Below are positions 56,208 to 64,000 of a stretch of 64,000 nucleotides of DNA, in pieces (position 1 is the first letter of the stretch; each line of letters opens with the position of its first letter). The notes beneath the pieces are model-generated. The model saw only the letters and a program-made list of their open reading frames with translations, was not told where the DNA came from and made no database searches. The position numbers and the translations under genes were made by a program. This stretch comes from Bradyrhizobium sp. 4 (lineage in GTDB: Bacteria > Pseudomonadota > Alphaproteobacteria > Rhizobiales > Xanthobacteraceae), in NCBI RefSeq assembly GCF_023100905.1, contig NZ_CP064686.1, forward strand, positions 5,022,001-5,086,000. The letters run 5' to 3'.

Positions 56208-57245
56208 ATGAACATCAGGAACAGTCTTCTTACAGCACTGATCGCCTTCGGCGTTCTTGCGACCGGGCTTACGGAAAGCGCGGCAACGGAGGCGAAAAAC
56301 CAGATCACGATTCTCTATGACGCCTTCGGCACAGATGAGGCGATGACGAAGGACTGGGGTTTCTCCGCCCTTGTCGAGATCGCGGGAAAACGCATCCTGT
56401 TCGATACGGGTAACGATCCCGAAATCTTCGCGGCGAACGTGAAAGCCAAGGGAGTTGATCTCTCGGACCTCGACTTTGTCGTTCTTTCACACCGCCACTC
56501 CGATCATATGGCCGGCTTGTCCTACCTCCTGAGCATCAATCCGACGGTCAAGATCTACGCGCCAAAGGAAGGATTTGGCATCTACGGCTCGTCTCTGCCG
56601 TCCGGCTTCTACCGCAAGGACGAGGCTTTGCCGCCGGAGATGCGATACTATGCAGGCAAGCCGCCCGCGGTGATGAAGTTCGGCACGGCATGGGCCCACG
56701 CGAACTTCGAACTGATCGATCAGACCACCGAGATCGCTCCCGGTATCACACTTATCTCGCTGATTTCCGACGCGCCGGGCACGAGAGAACTCAAGGAGCT
56801 GTCCTTGGCCGTCAACACGGCCGACGGCATGGTCCTTCTGGTCGGTTGTTCGCACCCCGGCATAGAGCGCATCGTCGAAGCGGCGACGGGTATCAATCCC
56901 AGGATTCATCTCATCGCGGGGGGATTTCATCTGGTCGTCGCACCTGACGAAGCTATCGCGAAAGTCGTTACCGCCCTCAAGGACAGGTTCAAGGTCGACA
57001 GCGTAGCCCCGGGACATTGCACCGGTGAGCCGACTTTTGCCGCGCTCAAGAAGGCGTTCGGCGACAACTATCTCTACGCAGGCCTCGGCACGTCGATTCC
57101 GGTTGCAACGGTTGCGGGCGTGAATGTCAGGCGCGGGGAAGGTCCGACGCTCGACGACCTTGCGACCTATCGCAAACTCGCTGGGCGCGAAGACCCGTTC
57201 GGCATATTGCGCTTGCGCAGCTCGCATTTGGCGGCCGCGCTTTAG
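56208..57245 (+). CDS. Secreted metallo-beta-lactamase-fold hydrolase
   Basis: 345 residues from ATG 56208 (AGGAGA 8 bases upstream; an in-frame extension to 55989 has no site). Signal peptide about 1-26. The MBL core has VLSHRHSDHMAGL (metal motif), GCSHPG, and GGFHLV/PGHCTG as later metal positions, in the arrangement of the ribofuranosylaminobenzene phosphate synthase-like MBL group. Periplasmic; substrate unknown. Its codon use and A/T content are slightly unlike the neighbours, suggesting an accessory gene. Confidence 0.87.
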   Translation: MNIRNSLLTALIAFGVLATGLTESAATEAKNQITILYDAFGTDEAMTKDWGFSALVEIAGKRILFDTGNDPEIFAANVKAKGVDLSDLDFVVLSHRHSDHMAGLSYLLSINPTVKIYAPKEGFGIYGSSLPSGFYRKDEALPPEMRYYAGKPPAVMKFGTAWAHANFELIDQTTEIAPGITLISLISDAPGTRELKELSLAVNTADGMVLLVGCSHPGIERIVEAATGINPRIHLIAGGFHLVVAPDEAIAKVVTALKDRFKVDSVAPGHCTGEPTFAALKKAFGDNYLYAGLGTSIPVATVAGVNVRRGEGPTLDDLATYRKLAGREDPFGILRLRSSHLAAAL

Positions 57246-57346
57246 GGCGCTGGCCCGCGGCTCGCACTTTAGATCATGCTGTGACCGGTAGGATTGGAAC
57301 TGACACCGTCGCGCCGTGGTTAGTAGCGGAGTGAGGGAGTTGCGCC

Positions 57347-57646
57347 ATGAGTAAGGCTATTCGCGAAGCCATCCATCATCCCCCGATCATCACTGTCGGC
57401 GAGCTCATCGATGAACTCTGCCGTCTGCCAGACACAGCGACGATCCAATTCCACTGCCCCATTCTCGAACAGGAACTTGCGTTCTACCGCCTTCGAAAGC
57501 GGTCAAAGGATGTGGTCGAAATCGAAGTCAATACCTATCCGGAAAGCCCGTCGGTCGTGCCATCGGCCAACGCCGCCTTACGTGCGCGAAAAAAGACCCA
57601 TCATCCGCGCTCGCTCGGCAATGGCAGCGTTGCCCATAAGGTCTGA
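57347..57646 (+). CDS. Small protein of unknown function
   Basis: 99 residues, GGGAG 7 bases before the ATG. An N-terminal half with a plausible alpha/beta fold (VGELIDELCRLPDTATIQF) and a basic C-terminal tail. No family recognised. It lies between the MBL gene and the duplicated gene-end scar, so it may be part of the accessory segment. Confidence 0.6.
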   Translation: MSKAIREAIHHPPIITVGELIDELCRLPDTATIQFHCPILEQELAFYRLRKRSKDVVEIEVNTYPESPSVVPSANAALRARKKTHHPRSLGNGSVAHKV

Positions 57647-57710
57647 GATAGAAACCGACAGGTCCCGTCAGGTGTCGCGGCTTCGGACCGCGCGAAGGCA
57701 GTCCGGCCGA

Positions 57711-57840
57711 CGCCTTCAGCCCGCGCAATACCAGCGCGAGAGTCAAGACGCTGCAGAACTATCATTATCTGATCAAGACGAAGACCGGGGCGCGCACGGA
57801 TGCGCAGCTCGCGCGGCTCGCAGCGGCTTGCGGGCTGACG
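57711..57840. pseudogene. Joined remnants: tetR 3' end (27 bp) and luxR-type regulator 3' end (99 bp)
   Basis: 57711-57737 is identical over 27 bases to 59367-59393, the last codons (ALVLRGLKA) of the intact tetR on the minus strand. Four bases later, 57742-57840 matches the last 33 codons before the end of the response-regulator gene (55865-55963) with 14 mismatches in 99; translated it reads VKTLQNYHYLIKTKTGARTD and onward. Neither fragment has the rest of its gene. The rest of 57647-58031 shows no gene. Confidence 0.88.
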
Positions 57841-58031
57841 AATTTCTGGCGTCGCTCGAGTTCCGTTACCCCGCGCGCCGAAGTTCCTCCGGCCGCAATG
57901 AAATCCAACCCAAAGCAAATCTCCGCCATCAACTCCGAGCAAATTCAACGTTAAGCGCGGCCACAGCGCGTCTCGCAAAGAGCTCCGCTGCTTTCAGGCC
58001 CCGCGACTGAAATGAATCGGAGTGAAGCGAC

Positions 58032-59228
58032 ATGCACCAACTGCCAAACGACACTATCGCAGTCACCCTGCCGGACTTCGGTCAATCCATGACCGTGCTC
58101 GGAGATCCCGGGTTGGCAACCGATGACTGGGGCGGAAACGATGCGTTGACGGCAGCCATATCGAGTCTCAACTCGAACGTGACGCTCGTTGGGGAAGACC
58201 TGGTGGCCATGCATGGCAATTCTCACGGAGGAAACGACAGTCTCGTGGTGAGCGTAGATGGCGGCTGGGATAGTGCCGTCACCGTTGGTGATGCCCAATC
58301 CATGGCGGACAATACCCAGGGCGGGAACGACACCCTCAATGTCGATGCCCACAACTCGCTCTACACCAATGTTTATCTCTATGGCGACGTCCAGGGCGAC
58401 ATGTCGGGCAACGCGGGAGGCGGAAATGACACGCTGACGGCGTCGACCGGATGGAGATCGTTCGGGTCGCTCAGCGGAGACGCTGGGGGTGCCATGAGCG
58501 GCAATGCGCATGGCGGGAACGATACGCTGAGCGCCACGGATTACGGGATAAATGGCGGCGGCGACGCACTCAGCGGCGATGCCACGGGTGCCATGACCGA
58601 CAACGCGGTCGGCGGAAACGACATCCTGACCTTTGCGGCGAGCAGCGACGCCCAGCTGGGAGGAGGAAGCCTGTCGGGCGATTCCGGAACGTCCATGTCC
58701 GACAATACCCAGGGCGGGAACGATATCCTCACTGCCGTCGTCGATGGCGAGCGAGCTGCTTTCAGCACGACGTTGTATGGCGACGCTCCCACGATGTCGG
58801 GCAATGCTCACGGCGGGAACGACATCCTCACCGGCGGATCGAGCCCCGATCGCCTGGCGGGCGATGCGATGAGCTACGCTCCTTCCTCACCCGGCTCGAT
58901 CACCGGAGGCACGGATACCCTCAACGGTGGTGGCGGCAATGATCTCTTGTGGGGCGGGCCGAACAACGACACGTTCGTGTTCAACACGGGCTCCGGCCAG
59001 GACATCATCAACGACTTCAATCAAGGCAACCAGGCTGTCGGCAGCACCACCAGCGAACATGACCTGATCAACCTGGATGACTACGGCTTCGCAGACTGGG
59101 CAGCCCTCTCCAGCCTCATTGGCGACAATAGCGCCGGCGATGCCGTGATCCACCTCACCGCCAACGATACCATCACGTTGGACGGCGTGCACACGGCGGC
59201 CCTGCATCCAACGGACTTCGTCATCTGA
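58032..59228 (+). CDS. RTX-like secreted protein with eight ~32-residue GGND repeats
   Basis: 398 residues. From about residue 24 to 275 the chain is eight tandem repeats of 30-34 residues, consensus GDxxxxMSxNxxGGNDxLt, ended by variable residues and a hydrophobic pair. This differs from the usual nine-residue GGxGxDxUx repeat, though one classic stretch (NGGGGNDLLWGG) follows near 300. The C-terminal part (TFVFNTGSGQDIINDF..., DTITLDGVHTAALHPTDFVI) is the module of type I-secreted calcium-binding proteins. No signal peptide, no transporter genes nearby. GGAG lies 9 bases before the ATG. Expected to be exported by a distant type I system and to fold with calcium. Confidence 0.85.
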   Translation: MHQLPNDTIAVTLPDFGQSMTVLGDPGLATDDWGGNDALTAAISSLNSNVTLVGEDLVAMHGNSHGGNDSLVVSVDGGWDSAVTVGDAQSMADNTQGGNDTLNVDAHNSLYTNVYLYGDVQGDMSGNAGGGNDTLTASTGWRSFGSLSGDAGGAMSGNAHGGNDTLSATDYGINGGGDALSGDATGAMTDNAVGGNDILTFAASSDAQLGGGSLSGDSGTSMSDNTQGGNDILTAVVDGERAAFSTTLYGDAPTMSGNAHGGNDILTGGSSPDRLAGDAMSYAPSSPGSITGGTDTLNGGGGNDLLWGGPNNDTFVFNTGSGQDIINDFNQGNQAVGSTTSEHDLINLDDYGFADWAALSSLIGDNSAGDAVIHLTANDTITLDGVHTAALHPTDFVI

Positions 59229-59360
59229 CGGCTCACAGCCACGCAGGATGATGGGATGGTGGTCACGAGACAATCGTCGAGGCCAAGCCCGTCATCCTGC
59301 CAAAGGCACAAGCAGGAGCGGATCAAACCCCAAGCTGCGATGCGCGCAGGCTCCGCAACC

Positions 59361-59948
59361 TCACGCCGCCTTCAGCCCGCGCAATACCAGCGCCAGCGTG
59401 GCATCGACGCGCGCCGCGAGATCGGCGTCCTTCCATTCGTCGGCATGAGCCGGATGGTGAAAGCGGACGGTGGCATCGAAGATCGCGCGTGCGGTGGCCT
59501 TGACGTCGTCCACGGCGAACACGCCCTGCGTCACGCCGTCGGTCAGGATCGCCGCGATCTGGTCGATCATGGTGTCCTTGTGACATTTGACGGCTGCACA
59601 GGCCTCGCGCGCCAGAGTCAGATAGGTGTCGAACATCTCGGGGTCGTCGAGCACGCGCGAACGCTTGGCGGCGAACAGGGTGCGCAGCCAGCGGTCGAGC
59701 CGCGCCGGGGCCGGGCCCTGCTCTTCGGCGAGCTGGCGTAAGGGCGCGTCGATGCGGTCCAGCCAGCGTTTTGCGACGGCCTCGCGCAACGAGGCCTTGC
59801 TCGGGAAATGGCGGTAGACGCTGCCGTGGCTCACATCGAGCGCACGGGCCACGTCGACCACGGTGGCCTTGGCGAGTCCGTAACGCCGCAGCACGTCCTC
59901 GGTGACTTCGAGGATCCGCTCCGGCGTCAAGATAACGGCTTCGTTCAT
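59361..59948 (-). CDS. TetR-family regulator
   Basis: 195 residues with a TetR HTH (about 28-60, VVDVARALDVSHGSVYRHFPSK) and a TetR_C-type ligand domain. Stands between the accessory segment and purB. Inverted repeats about 330 bases upstream (60280-60322) may be its operator. No clear target operon adjoins it. Confidence 0.92.
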   Translation of the reverse strand: MNEAVILTPERILEVTEDVLRRYGLAKATVVDVARALDVSHGSVYRHFPSKASLREAVAKRWLDRIDAPLRQLAEEQGPAPARLDRWLRTLFAAKRSRVLDDPEMFDTYLTLAREACAAVKCHKDTMIDQIAAILTDGVTQGVFAVDDVKATARAIFDATVRFHHPAHADEWKDADLAARVDATLALVLRGLKAA

Positions 59949-60039
59949 GCCAGCACCATGTTCCCGTTGAGGGCTCAGTTACCCGGCGATGGGGCTGCTT
60001 CCGAAGCGCCCGTGCCGGTCGTTTCGGAAAGCTCTCGCC

Positions 60040-60141
60040 TTAATGAGGCAGTTTTGCAGCCTGCGCCGCGATCTGGCGCGCCACCAGTAAATTGAGCCAG
60101 TGCCCAATCGTCCCGGTCAAATTGATGATTTCGGTCGTCAT
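60040..60141 (-). CDS. Possible 33-residue small protein
   Basis: ATG at 60141 with GGAG 10 bases upstream; sequence starts MTTEIINLTGTIGHW and contains an amphipathic helix-like stretch. It is divergent from purB, close to the inverted repeats at 60280-60322. Evidence is limited to the ribosome site and open frame. Confidence 0.35.
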   Translation of the reverse strand: MTTEIINLTGTIGHWLNLLVARQIAAQAAKLPH

Positions 60142-60279
60142 TGTCGTAAGTCTCCAATCAATTGGCGGTCCCCGTTGTTCAATTGCGACCCTCAATCCCC
60201 CATTTGCTTGGGACGTCGGGCTCCCGGGACGCCGCCAGACGCCCAATCGGAGCGTCCGAGAATCGATATACACGTCTCG

Positions 60280-60322
60280 CTGACAGATTTCAATATCTGT
60301 CAGTCAATGATCCGTGATTGAC
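60280..60322. promoter_or_regulatory. Two successive inverted repeats, candidate operator
   Basis: CTGACAGAT-N6-ATCTGTCAG (60280-60303) shares its last G with GTCAAT-N8-ATTGAC (60303-60322). The first has 9-bp perfect arms, typical of a TetR-type operator. They lie upstream of purB and between divergent genes. The rest of 60142-60527 shows no gene. Confidence 0.6.
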
Positions 60323-60394
60323 AGTTAATATCTGCGAGCTTCCCCTGAGGCCGGCTGCCCATCGCCCCGCCGCCGCCGGGCCGATGATCCTGTC

Positions 60395-60416
60395 CAGCCC
60401 AATCATCCCCCGCTAC
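60395..60416 (+). repeat. Partial copy of the purB start region
   Basis: Twenty-two bases match 60521-60542, the purB start-codon region, at 19 positions. In the copy the ATG is ATC. Translated in the same frame both give an SSPxIPRY string. Confidence 0.5.
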
Positions 60417-60527
60417 GTTGCCGGCGCCGTTTGTTTCGCCCTCCCCGCTCTGCTAGATCACGGCGTAAAAAGCATTTTGGCAGGTCGCCCCTTCCGGGTC
60501 GCCCGCCCACCTTCCTGGAGCAGTCCA

Positions 60528-61835
60528 ATGATCCCCCGCTATACCCGCCCGGAAATGGCCTCGATCTGGGAGCCGCAGACCCGGTTCAAGATCTGGTTCG
60601 AGATCGAGGCGCATGCGGCGGACGCCCTTGCCGAGCTCGGCACGATCCCCAAGGAGGCCGCCAAAACGGTCTGGGCCAAGGCCAAGGACGCCAGTTTCGA
60701 CGTCGCCCGCATCGACGAGATCGAGCGCGAGACCAAGCACGACGTCATCGCCTTCCTCACCCACCTCGCCGAGATCGTCGGCCCCGAGGCGCGCTTCGTC
60801 CATCAGGGCATGACCTCCTCCGACGTGCTCGACACCTGCCTCAACGTCCAGCTCACCCGCGCCGCCGACCTGCTGCTCGCCGACCTCGACAAGGTGCTGG
60901 CGGCGCTGAAGAGGCGCGCCCTCGAGCACAAGATGACGCCGACCATCGGCCGCAGCCACGGCATCCACGCCGAACCCGTGACCTTCGGTCTCAAGCTCGC
61001 CTATGCCTATGCGGAATTCTCGCGCGCCAGGGAGCGCCTGATTGCGGCGCGGAAGGAAGTCGCCACCTGCGCCATCTCCGGTGCGGTCGGCACTTTTGCC
61101 CAGATCGATCCGCGCGTCGAACAGCATGTTGCCAAGGCCATGGGCCTCGTCCCCGAGCCGATCTCGACGCAGGTCATCCCCCGCGACCGCCACGCGATGT
61201 ATTTCTCGACGCTCGGTGTGATCGCTTCCTCGGTCGAGCGTTTCGCGGTGGAGATCCGCCACATGCAGCGCACCGAAGTGCTGGAGGCCGAAGAGTTCTT
61301 CTCCGAAGGGCAGAAGGGTTCGTCCGCGATGCCGCACAAGCGCAATCCGGTGCTCTCGGAAAACCTCACCGGCCTGTCGCGCATGGTGCGCGCCTATGTG
61401 ACGCCGGCGCTGGAGAACGTCGTGCTCTGGCACGAGCGCGACATTTCGCACTCCTCCGCCGAGCGCATGATGGGCCCCGACGCCACCGTGACGCTCGACT
61501 TCGCGCTGGTGCGCCTCGCCGGCCTGATCGACAAGCTGCTGGTGTACCCCGCTAACATGCAGAAGAACCTCGACCGCCTCGGCGGCCTCGTGCATTCGCA
61601 GCGCGTTCTGCTGGCGCTGACCCAGAAGGGCGCAAGCCGCGAGGACGCCTACAACCTCGTGCAGCGCAACGCCATGCCGGTCTGGCGCGGCGAAGGCGAC
61701 TTCCTCCAGCTTCTGAAGAAGGACGCTGACGTGAAGAAGTATCTCACCGACGCCGAGATCGAGGAGCAGTTCGACCTCGGTTATCACTTCAAGCACGTCG
61801 ACACGATCTTCAAGCGCGTGTTCGGCGAGAGCTGA
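60528..61835 (+). CDS. purB: Adenylosuccinate lyase
   Basis: 435 residues from ATG 60528 (GGAG 8 bases upstream). Superfamily signature GSSAMPHKRNPVLSEN near 265-280 and the PurB-type N terminus MIPRYTRPEMASIW, HQGMTSSDVLDT near 90 and GRSHGIHAEP near 140. Cleaves adenylosuccinate to AMP and SAICAR to AICAR in purine synthesis; essential. Stands alone. Confidence 0.97.
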   Translation: MIPRYTRPEMASIWEPQTRFKIWFEIEAHAADALAELGTIPKEAAKTVWAKAKDASFDVARIDEIERETKHDVIAFLTHLAEIVGPEARFVHQGMTSSDVLDTCLNVQLTRAADLLLADLDKVLAALKRRALEHKMTPTIGRSHGIHAEPVTFGLKLAYAYAEFSRARERLIAARKEVATCAISGAVGTFAQIDPRVEQHVAKAMGLVPEPISTQVIPRDRHAMYFSTLGVIASSVERFAVEIRHMQRTEVLEAEEFFSEGQKGSSAMPHKRNPVLSENLTGLSRMVRAYVTPALENVVLWHERDISHSSAERMMGPDATVTLDFALVRLAGLIDKLLVYPANMQKNLDRLGGLVHSQRVLLALTQKGASREDAYNLVQRNAMPVWRGEGDFLQLLKKDADVKKYLTDAEIEEQFDLGYHFKHVDTIFKRVFGES

Positions 61836-61844
61836 ACGTCCTTC

Positions 61845-61922
61845 GTAGCCCGGGTGAGCGCAGCGATACCCGGGACTTCCCTCACAAAGATCCCGGATGT
61901 CGCTTCGCTCATCCGGGGCTAC
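61845..61922. repeat. GTAGCCCGGGTGAGCG-type palindromic intergenic repeat
   Basis: Starts GTAGCCCGGGTGAGCGCAGC and ends CATCCGGGGCTAC; inner segments GATACCCGGGA and TCCCGGATGTCGC also pair. It lies between purB and the amidohydrolase gene and stops 21 bases before the latter. Confidence 0.85.
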
Positions 61923-61943
61923 AAATCAAGGCGGACCTTCCTC

Positions 61944-63116
61944 ATGCCCATCGTCAACCGCGTTGCCGCCCTCTCCGACGAAATGGCCGCCTGGCGCCAT
62001 GACCTCCACGAGAACCCGGAGCTGCAATATGACGTCCACCGCACCGCCGGCATCGTCGCCGACCGCTTGCGCGAGTTCGGCTGCGACGAGGTGGTGACGG
62101 GGATCGGCCGCACCGGCGTCGTCGGTGTGATCCGCGGCCGCAAATCCGCCTCGGGCAAGACCATTGGCCTGCGCGCCGACATGGACGCGCTGCCGATCAT
62201 GGAGACGTCGGGCGTCGCCTACGCCTCCAAGGTCCCCGGCAAGATGCACGCCTGCGGCCATGACGGTCACACCGCCATGTTGCTCGGCGCCGCCAAATAT
62301 CTCGCCGAGACCCGCAACTTCGATGGCACCGCGGTCGTGATCTTCCAGCCCGCGGAAGAAGGCGGCGGCGGCGGCAAGGCGATGGTCGAGGACGGGCTGA
62401 TGACGCGCTGGAACATCCAGGAGGTCTATGGCATGCACAACATGCCGGGCCTGCCTGAAGGACATTTCGCGACCACGCCGGGTGCGATGCTCGCCTCCTC
62501 AGACAACATCCAGATCACCGTCCACGGCAAGGGCGGCCATGCCGGCGCGGGTCCGCACAAGTCGATCGATAGCGTGCTGATCGGCGCGCAGATCGTCAAC
62601 GCGCTGCAATCGATCGTCGCGCGCAACGTCGATCCGCTGAAGTCCGCCGTCATCTCGATCACGCAATTCCACTCCGGTACGGCCTTCAACATCATCCCAG
62701 AGATCGCCGAGCTCGGCGGCACCGTGCGCACGCTCGACCCTGAAGTGCGCGATCTCGTCGAGCGCCGCATCGGCGAAGTCGCCGACAGCGTCGCGCGCGC
62801 CTATGGCGGTTCGGCGGAAACCAAATACACGCGCATGTATCCGGTGACGATGAACCATGCGCGCGAGGCTGGCCTTGCCGCCGACGTCGCCCGCGACATC
62901 GTCGGCGCCGAGCGCGTCAACGACAAGTTCATTCCGATGATGGGCGCCGAAGATTTTTCCTTCATGCTTGAAGCGCGCCCCGGCGCGATGATCCTGGTCG
63001 GCATGGGCGACGGCAACGAGTGCCACCACCCGGCCTACGTCTTCAACGACAACATCTTGGGCCACGGCGCGTCCTATTGGGCGCGACTCGTCGAAACGCG
63101 GATGCCGGCGGGTTAG
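61944..63116 (+). CDS. M20-family amidohydrolase (HipO-like)
   Basis: 390 residues: metal-site motifs ACGHDGHTAMLLG (near 103-112), FQPAEEGGGGGK (near 135) and MGAEDFSF (near 332); dimerisation domain between. Members hydrolyse N-acyl amino acids or related amides. Start at 61944 by the family alignment; a longer frame would pass through the repeat. Substrate unknown. Confidence 0.92.
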   Translation: MPIVNRVAALSDEMAAWRHDLHENPELQYDVHRTAGIVADRLREFGCDEVVTGIGRTGVVGVIRGRKSASGKTIGLRADMDALPIMETSGVAYASKVPGKMHACGHDGHTAMLLGAAKYLAETRNFDGTAVVIFQPAEEGGGGGKAMVEDGLMTRWNIQEVYGMHNMPGLPEGHFATTPGAMLASSDNIQITVHGKGGHAGAGPHKSIDSVLIGAQIVNALQSIVARNVDPLKSAVISITQFHSGTAFNIIPEIAELGGTVRTLDPEVRDLVERRIGEVADSVARAYGGSAETKYTRMYPVTMNHAREAGLAADVARDIVGAERVNDKFIPMMGAEDFSFMLEARPGAMILVGMGDGNECHHPAYVFNDNILGHGASYWARLVETRMPAG

Positions 63117-63126
63117 CGCAGGTCTC

Positions 63127-63214
63127 GTAGGGTGGGCAAAGCGAAAGCGTGCCCACCAGAGCCTTCTCCGCTGCGAATGGTGGGCACGGCGCTTTGCGCC
63201 TTTGCCTACCCTAC
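63127..63214. repeat. GTAGGGTGGGC-type palindromic intergenic repeat
   Basis: Ends GTAGGGTGGGCAAAGCG and GCGCCTTTGCCTACCCTAC nearly pair; the inner halves GCGTGCCCACCA and TGGTGGGCACGGCG pair again. It fills the gap between two convergent genes. Confidence 0.88.
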
Positions 63215-63222
63215 AACACCAC

Positions 63223-64000
63223 TCATCCCTGATATTGCAGCACGTGCATGCCGGCGTTCCAGTCGGAGACGAACATCAGCCCGTCCGGCCGGACATAGGC
63301 GTCGCAGGTCTTGGCCGCGAGCGCGACGTTCGGGCGGGGGTCGATGAGCTTTTTCGGTGTCGGCGGCACCCAATACGCGATCTCCTTCGGTGCGAAGGCG
63401 TCCCTGACGTCGAATACCCTGACGCCGGCATTGTTGTAGGTCGCGAAGATTGTCTCCTCGCTCTGGAACGAGCCCGGGCGGTTCTCGTGCAGATTATGCG
63501 GCCCGAAGGTGCCGTTCGTGCAGAAGTCGCGGTCGCGCGGGGTCGGCAGGGTCGCGATCGGCACCGGGTTTCCTGGCGCGCGCACGTCAAGAACGAATGT
63601 ATGGAACAGGCCCTTGGCGCAATTGTCCGCGTTCGCTTCGTCCGCGACGATTGCGAGCTGTCGCTTGGGCAGCGGCAGCGGCGTATGCGTGCCGCCGGCG
63701 AAGGGCGGCGACCAGTTGATGTGGGACAACAGCTTTGGATTCGTGGGATCGCTGATGTCATGAATGGTGAAGCCGCCATCGCGCCAGGCGGCATAGCCAC
63801 GATCACCCGCCGTGATCATGTGATGGAGCGCAAAGCGCTTGCCCTTTGGCGTCGCCGGCTCGCCGGCCGCGCGGTTCATGCCCGGCAGCCACCATTTCGC
63901 GACGATCTCCGGCTTCGTGATGGTCTTGAGATCGACCACGCAAAGGATGTGGTCGGTGAACCCGTCGAGATGCGCCGACACATAGGCATAGCGCCCGCCC
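63223..64000 (-). CDS. LVIVD-repeat protein (5' end outside window)
   Basis: About 259 residues of the C-terminal part, open to the window edge. Repeats of the type FTIHDISDPTNPKLLSH, HTFVLDVRAPGNPVPIATL and GVRVFDVRDAFAPKEIAYW are LVIVD blades of a beta-propeller. Such proteins are often secreted; substrate and partners unknown. An in-frame GTG at 63981 is not the true start because the repeats continue upstream of it. Confidence 0.85.
   Translation of the reverse strand, partial: GGRYAYVSAHLDGFTDHILCVVDLKTITKPEIVAKWWLPGMNRAAGEPATPKGKRFALHHMITAGDRGYAAWRDGGFTIHDISDPTNPKLLSHINWSPPFAGGTHTPLPLPKRQLAIVADEANADNCAKGLFHTFVLDVRAPGNPVPIATLPTPRDRDFCTNGTFGPHNLHENRPGSFQSEETIFATYNNAGVRVFDVRDAFAPKEIAYWVPPTPKKLIDPRPNVALAAKTCDAYVRPDGLMFVSDWNAGMHVLQYQG

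Noticed and set aside
56208..57245. Antibiotic-resistance beta-lactamase
   Set aside because: The MBL fold is generic and the metal-site pattern resembles the pterin/ribofuranosyl phosphate synthase-like group, not class B lactamases.
57711..59393. Integrated mobile element with attachment-site direct repeats
   Set aside because: No integrase, transposase or tRNA is present, and the 27-bp repeat is the end of tetR joined to a luxR-type end, which is better explained by duplication or recombination of gene ends.

Overview
The window is GC-rich and densely coded, with many ATGA/GTGA stop-start overlaps and frequent GTG and TTG starts. Gene content points to an alphaproteobacterium of the Bradyrhizobium/Rhodopseudomonas type: two branched-chain-amino-acid-type (HAAT) ABC loci, a form-II CO-dehydrogenase-like cox accessory cluster, pca genes, CHASE2 cyclases, DUF2778 L,D-transpeptidase, DUF4189 and KTSC small proteins. 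Several palindromic intergenic repeats of the kind scattered through such genomes are also present. This assignment is inference; no rRNA, tRNA or marker phylogeny is available here. No prophage, IS element or CRISPR array was seen.

Layout. 1-8.6 kb: a catabolic/transport locus with an aldehyde dehydrogenase (cut by the window start), an unusual ATPase lacking the ABC signature, LivF/G/M/H-type transporter, a Tat-type binding protein, a divergent RpiR regulator with paired operator-like sites, and an SDR dehydrogenase. 8.6-16.5 kb: DUF2778 L,D-transpeptidase, FecR + CHASE2-cyclase pair, two membrane glycosyltransferases preceded by a 4 x 16 bp tandem repeat, and small proteins. 16.6-26.3 kb: DUF72/DUF488, PhzF, a membrane cyclase, a TetR-HlyD-ABC-ABC2 export operon under a perfect palindromic operator, an ArsR-SRPBCC-GFA operon, DUF2000 and DUF4189. 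26.4-33.3 kb: coxG-S-M-D-E, two XdhC pieces and a MoeA/MobA-like fusion, but no large molybdenum subunit. 33.5-36.2 kb: pcaB-pcaD-pcaC of protocatechuate breakdown. 37-42.1 kb: a complete second HAAT locus (livHMGF plus binding protein) ended by a good terminator.

42.2-49.4 kb: response regulator and MASE4-type hybrid histidine kinase, P1/DmpA peptidase, a frameshifted KTSC gene, an EF-hand protein, rpe and two small genes. 49.4-53.8 kb: a Ser/Thr kinase-universal stress protein fusion with a metallophosphoesterase, then a tightly overlapped three-gene operon pairing a MotA/TolQ/ExbB-like channel with a single-pass protein carrying a large periplasmic domain. 53.9-56 kb: a HisKA_3 sensor kinase and LuxR-type regulator. 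56-59.4 kb: an accessory segment with a secreted MBL-fold protein, a small unknown and an RTX-like protein built of eight ~32-residue repeats; it is bracketed by copied 3' ends of the luxR-type and tetR genes in an order expected for tandem duplication or allele stacking. 59.4-64 kb: TetR, purB, an M20 amidohydrolase and a partial LVIVD-repeat protein.

The best candidates for something undescribed are the TolQ-like trio (51683-53764), the RTX-like 32-residue-repeat protein and the duplication scar around it (55865-59393), and the signature-less ATPase inside the first transporter operon (1318-1977).
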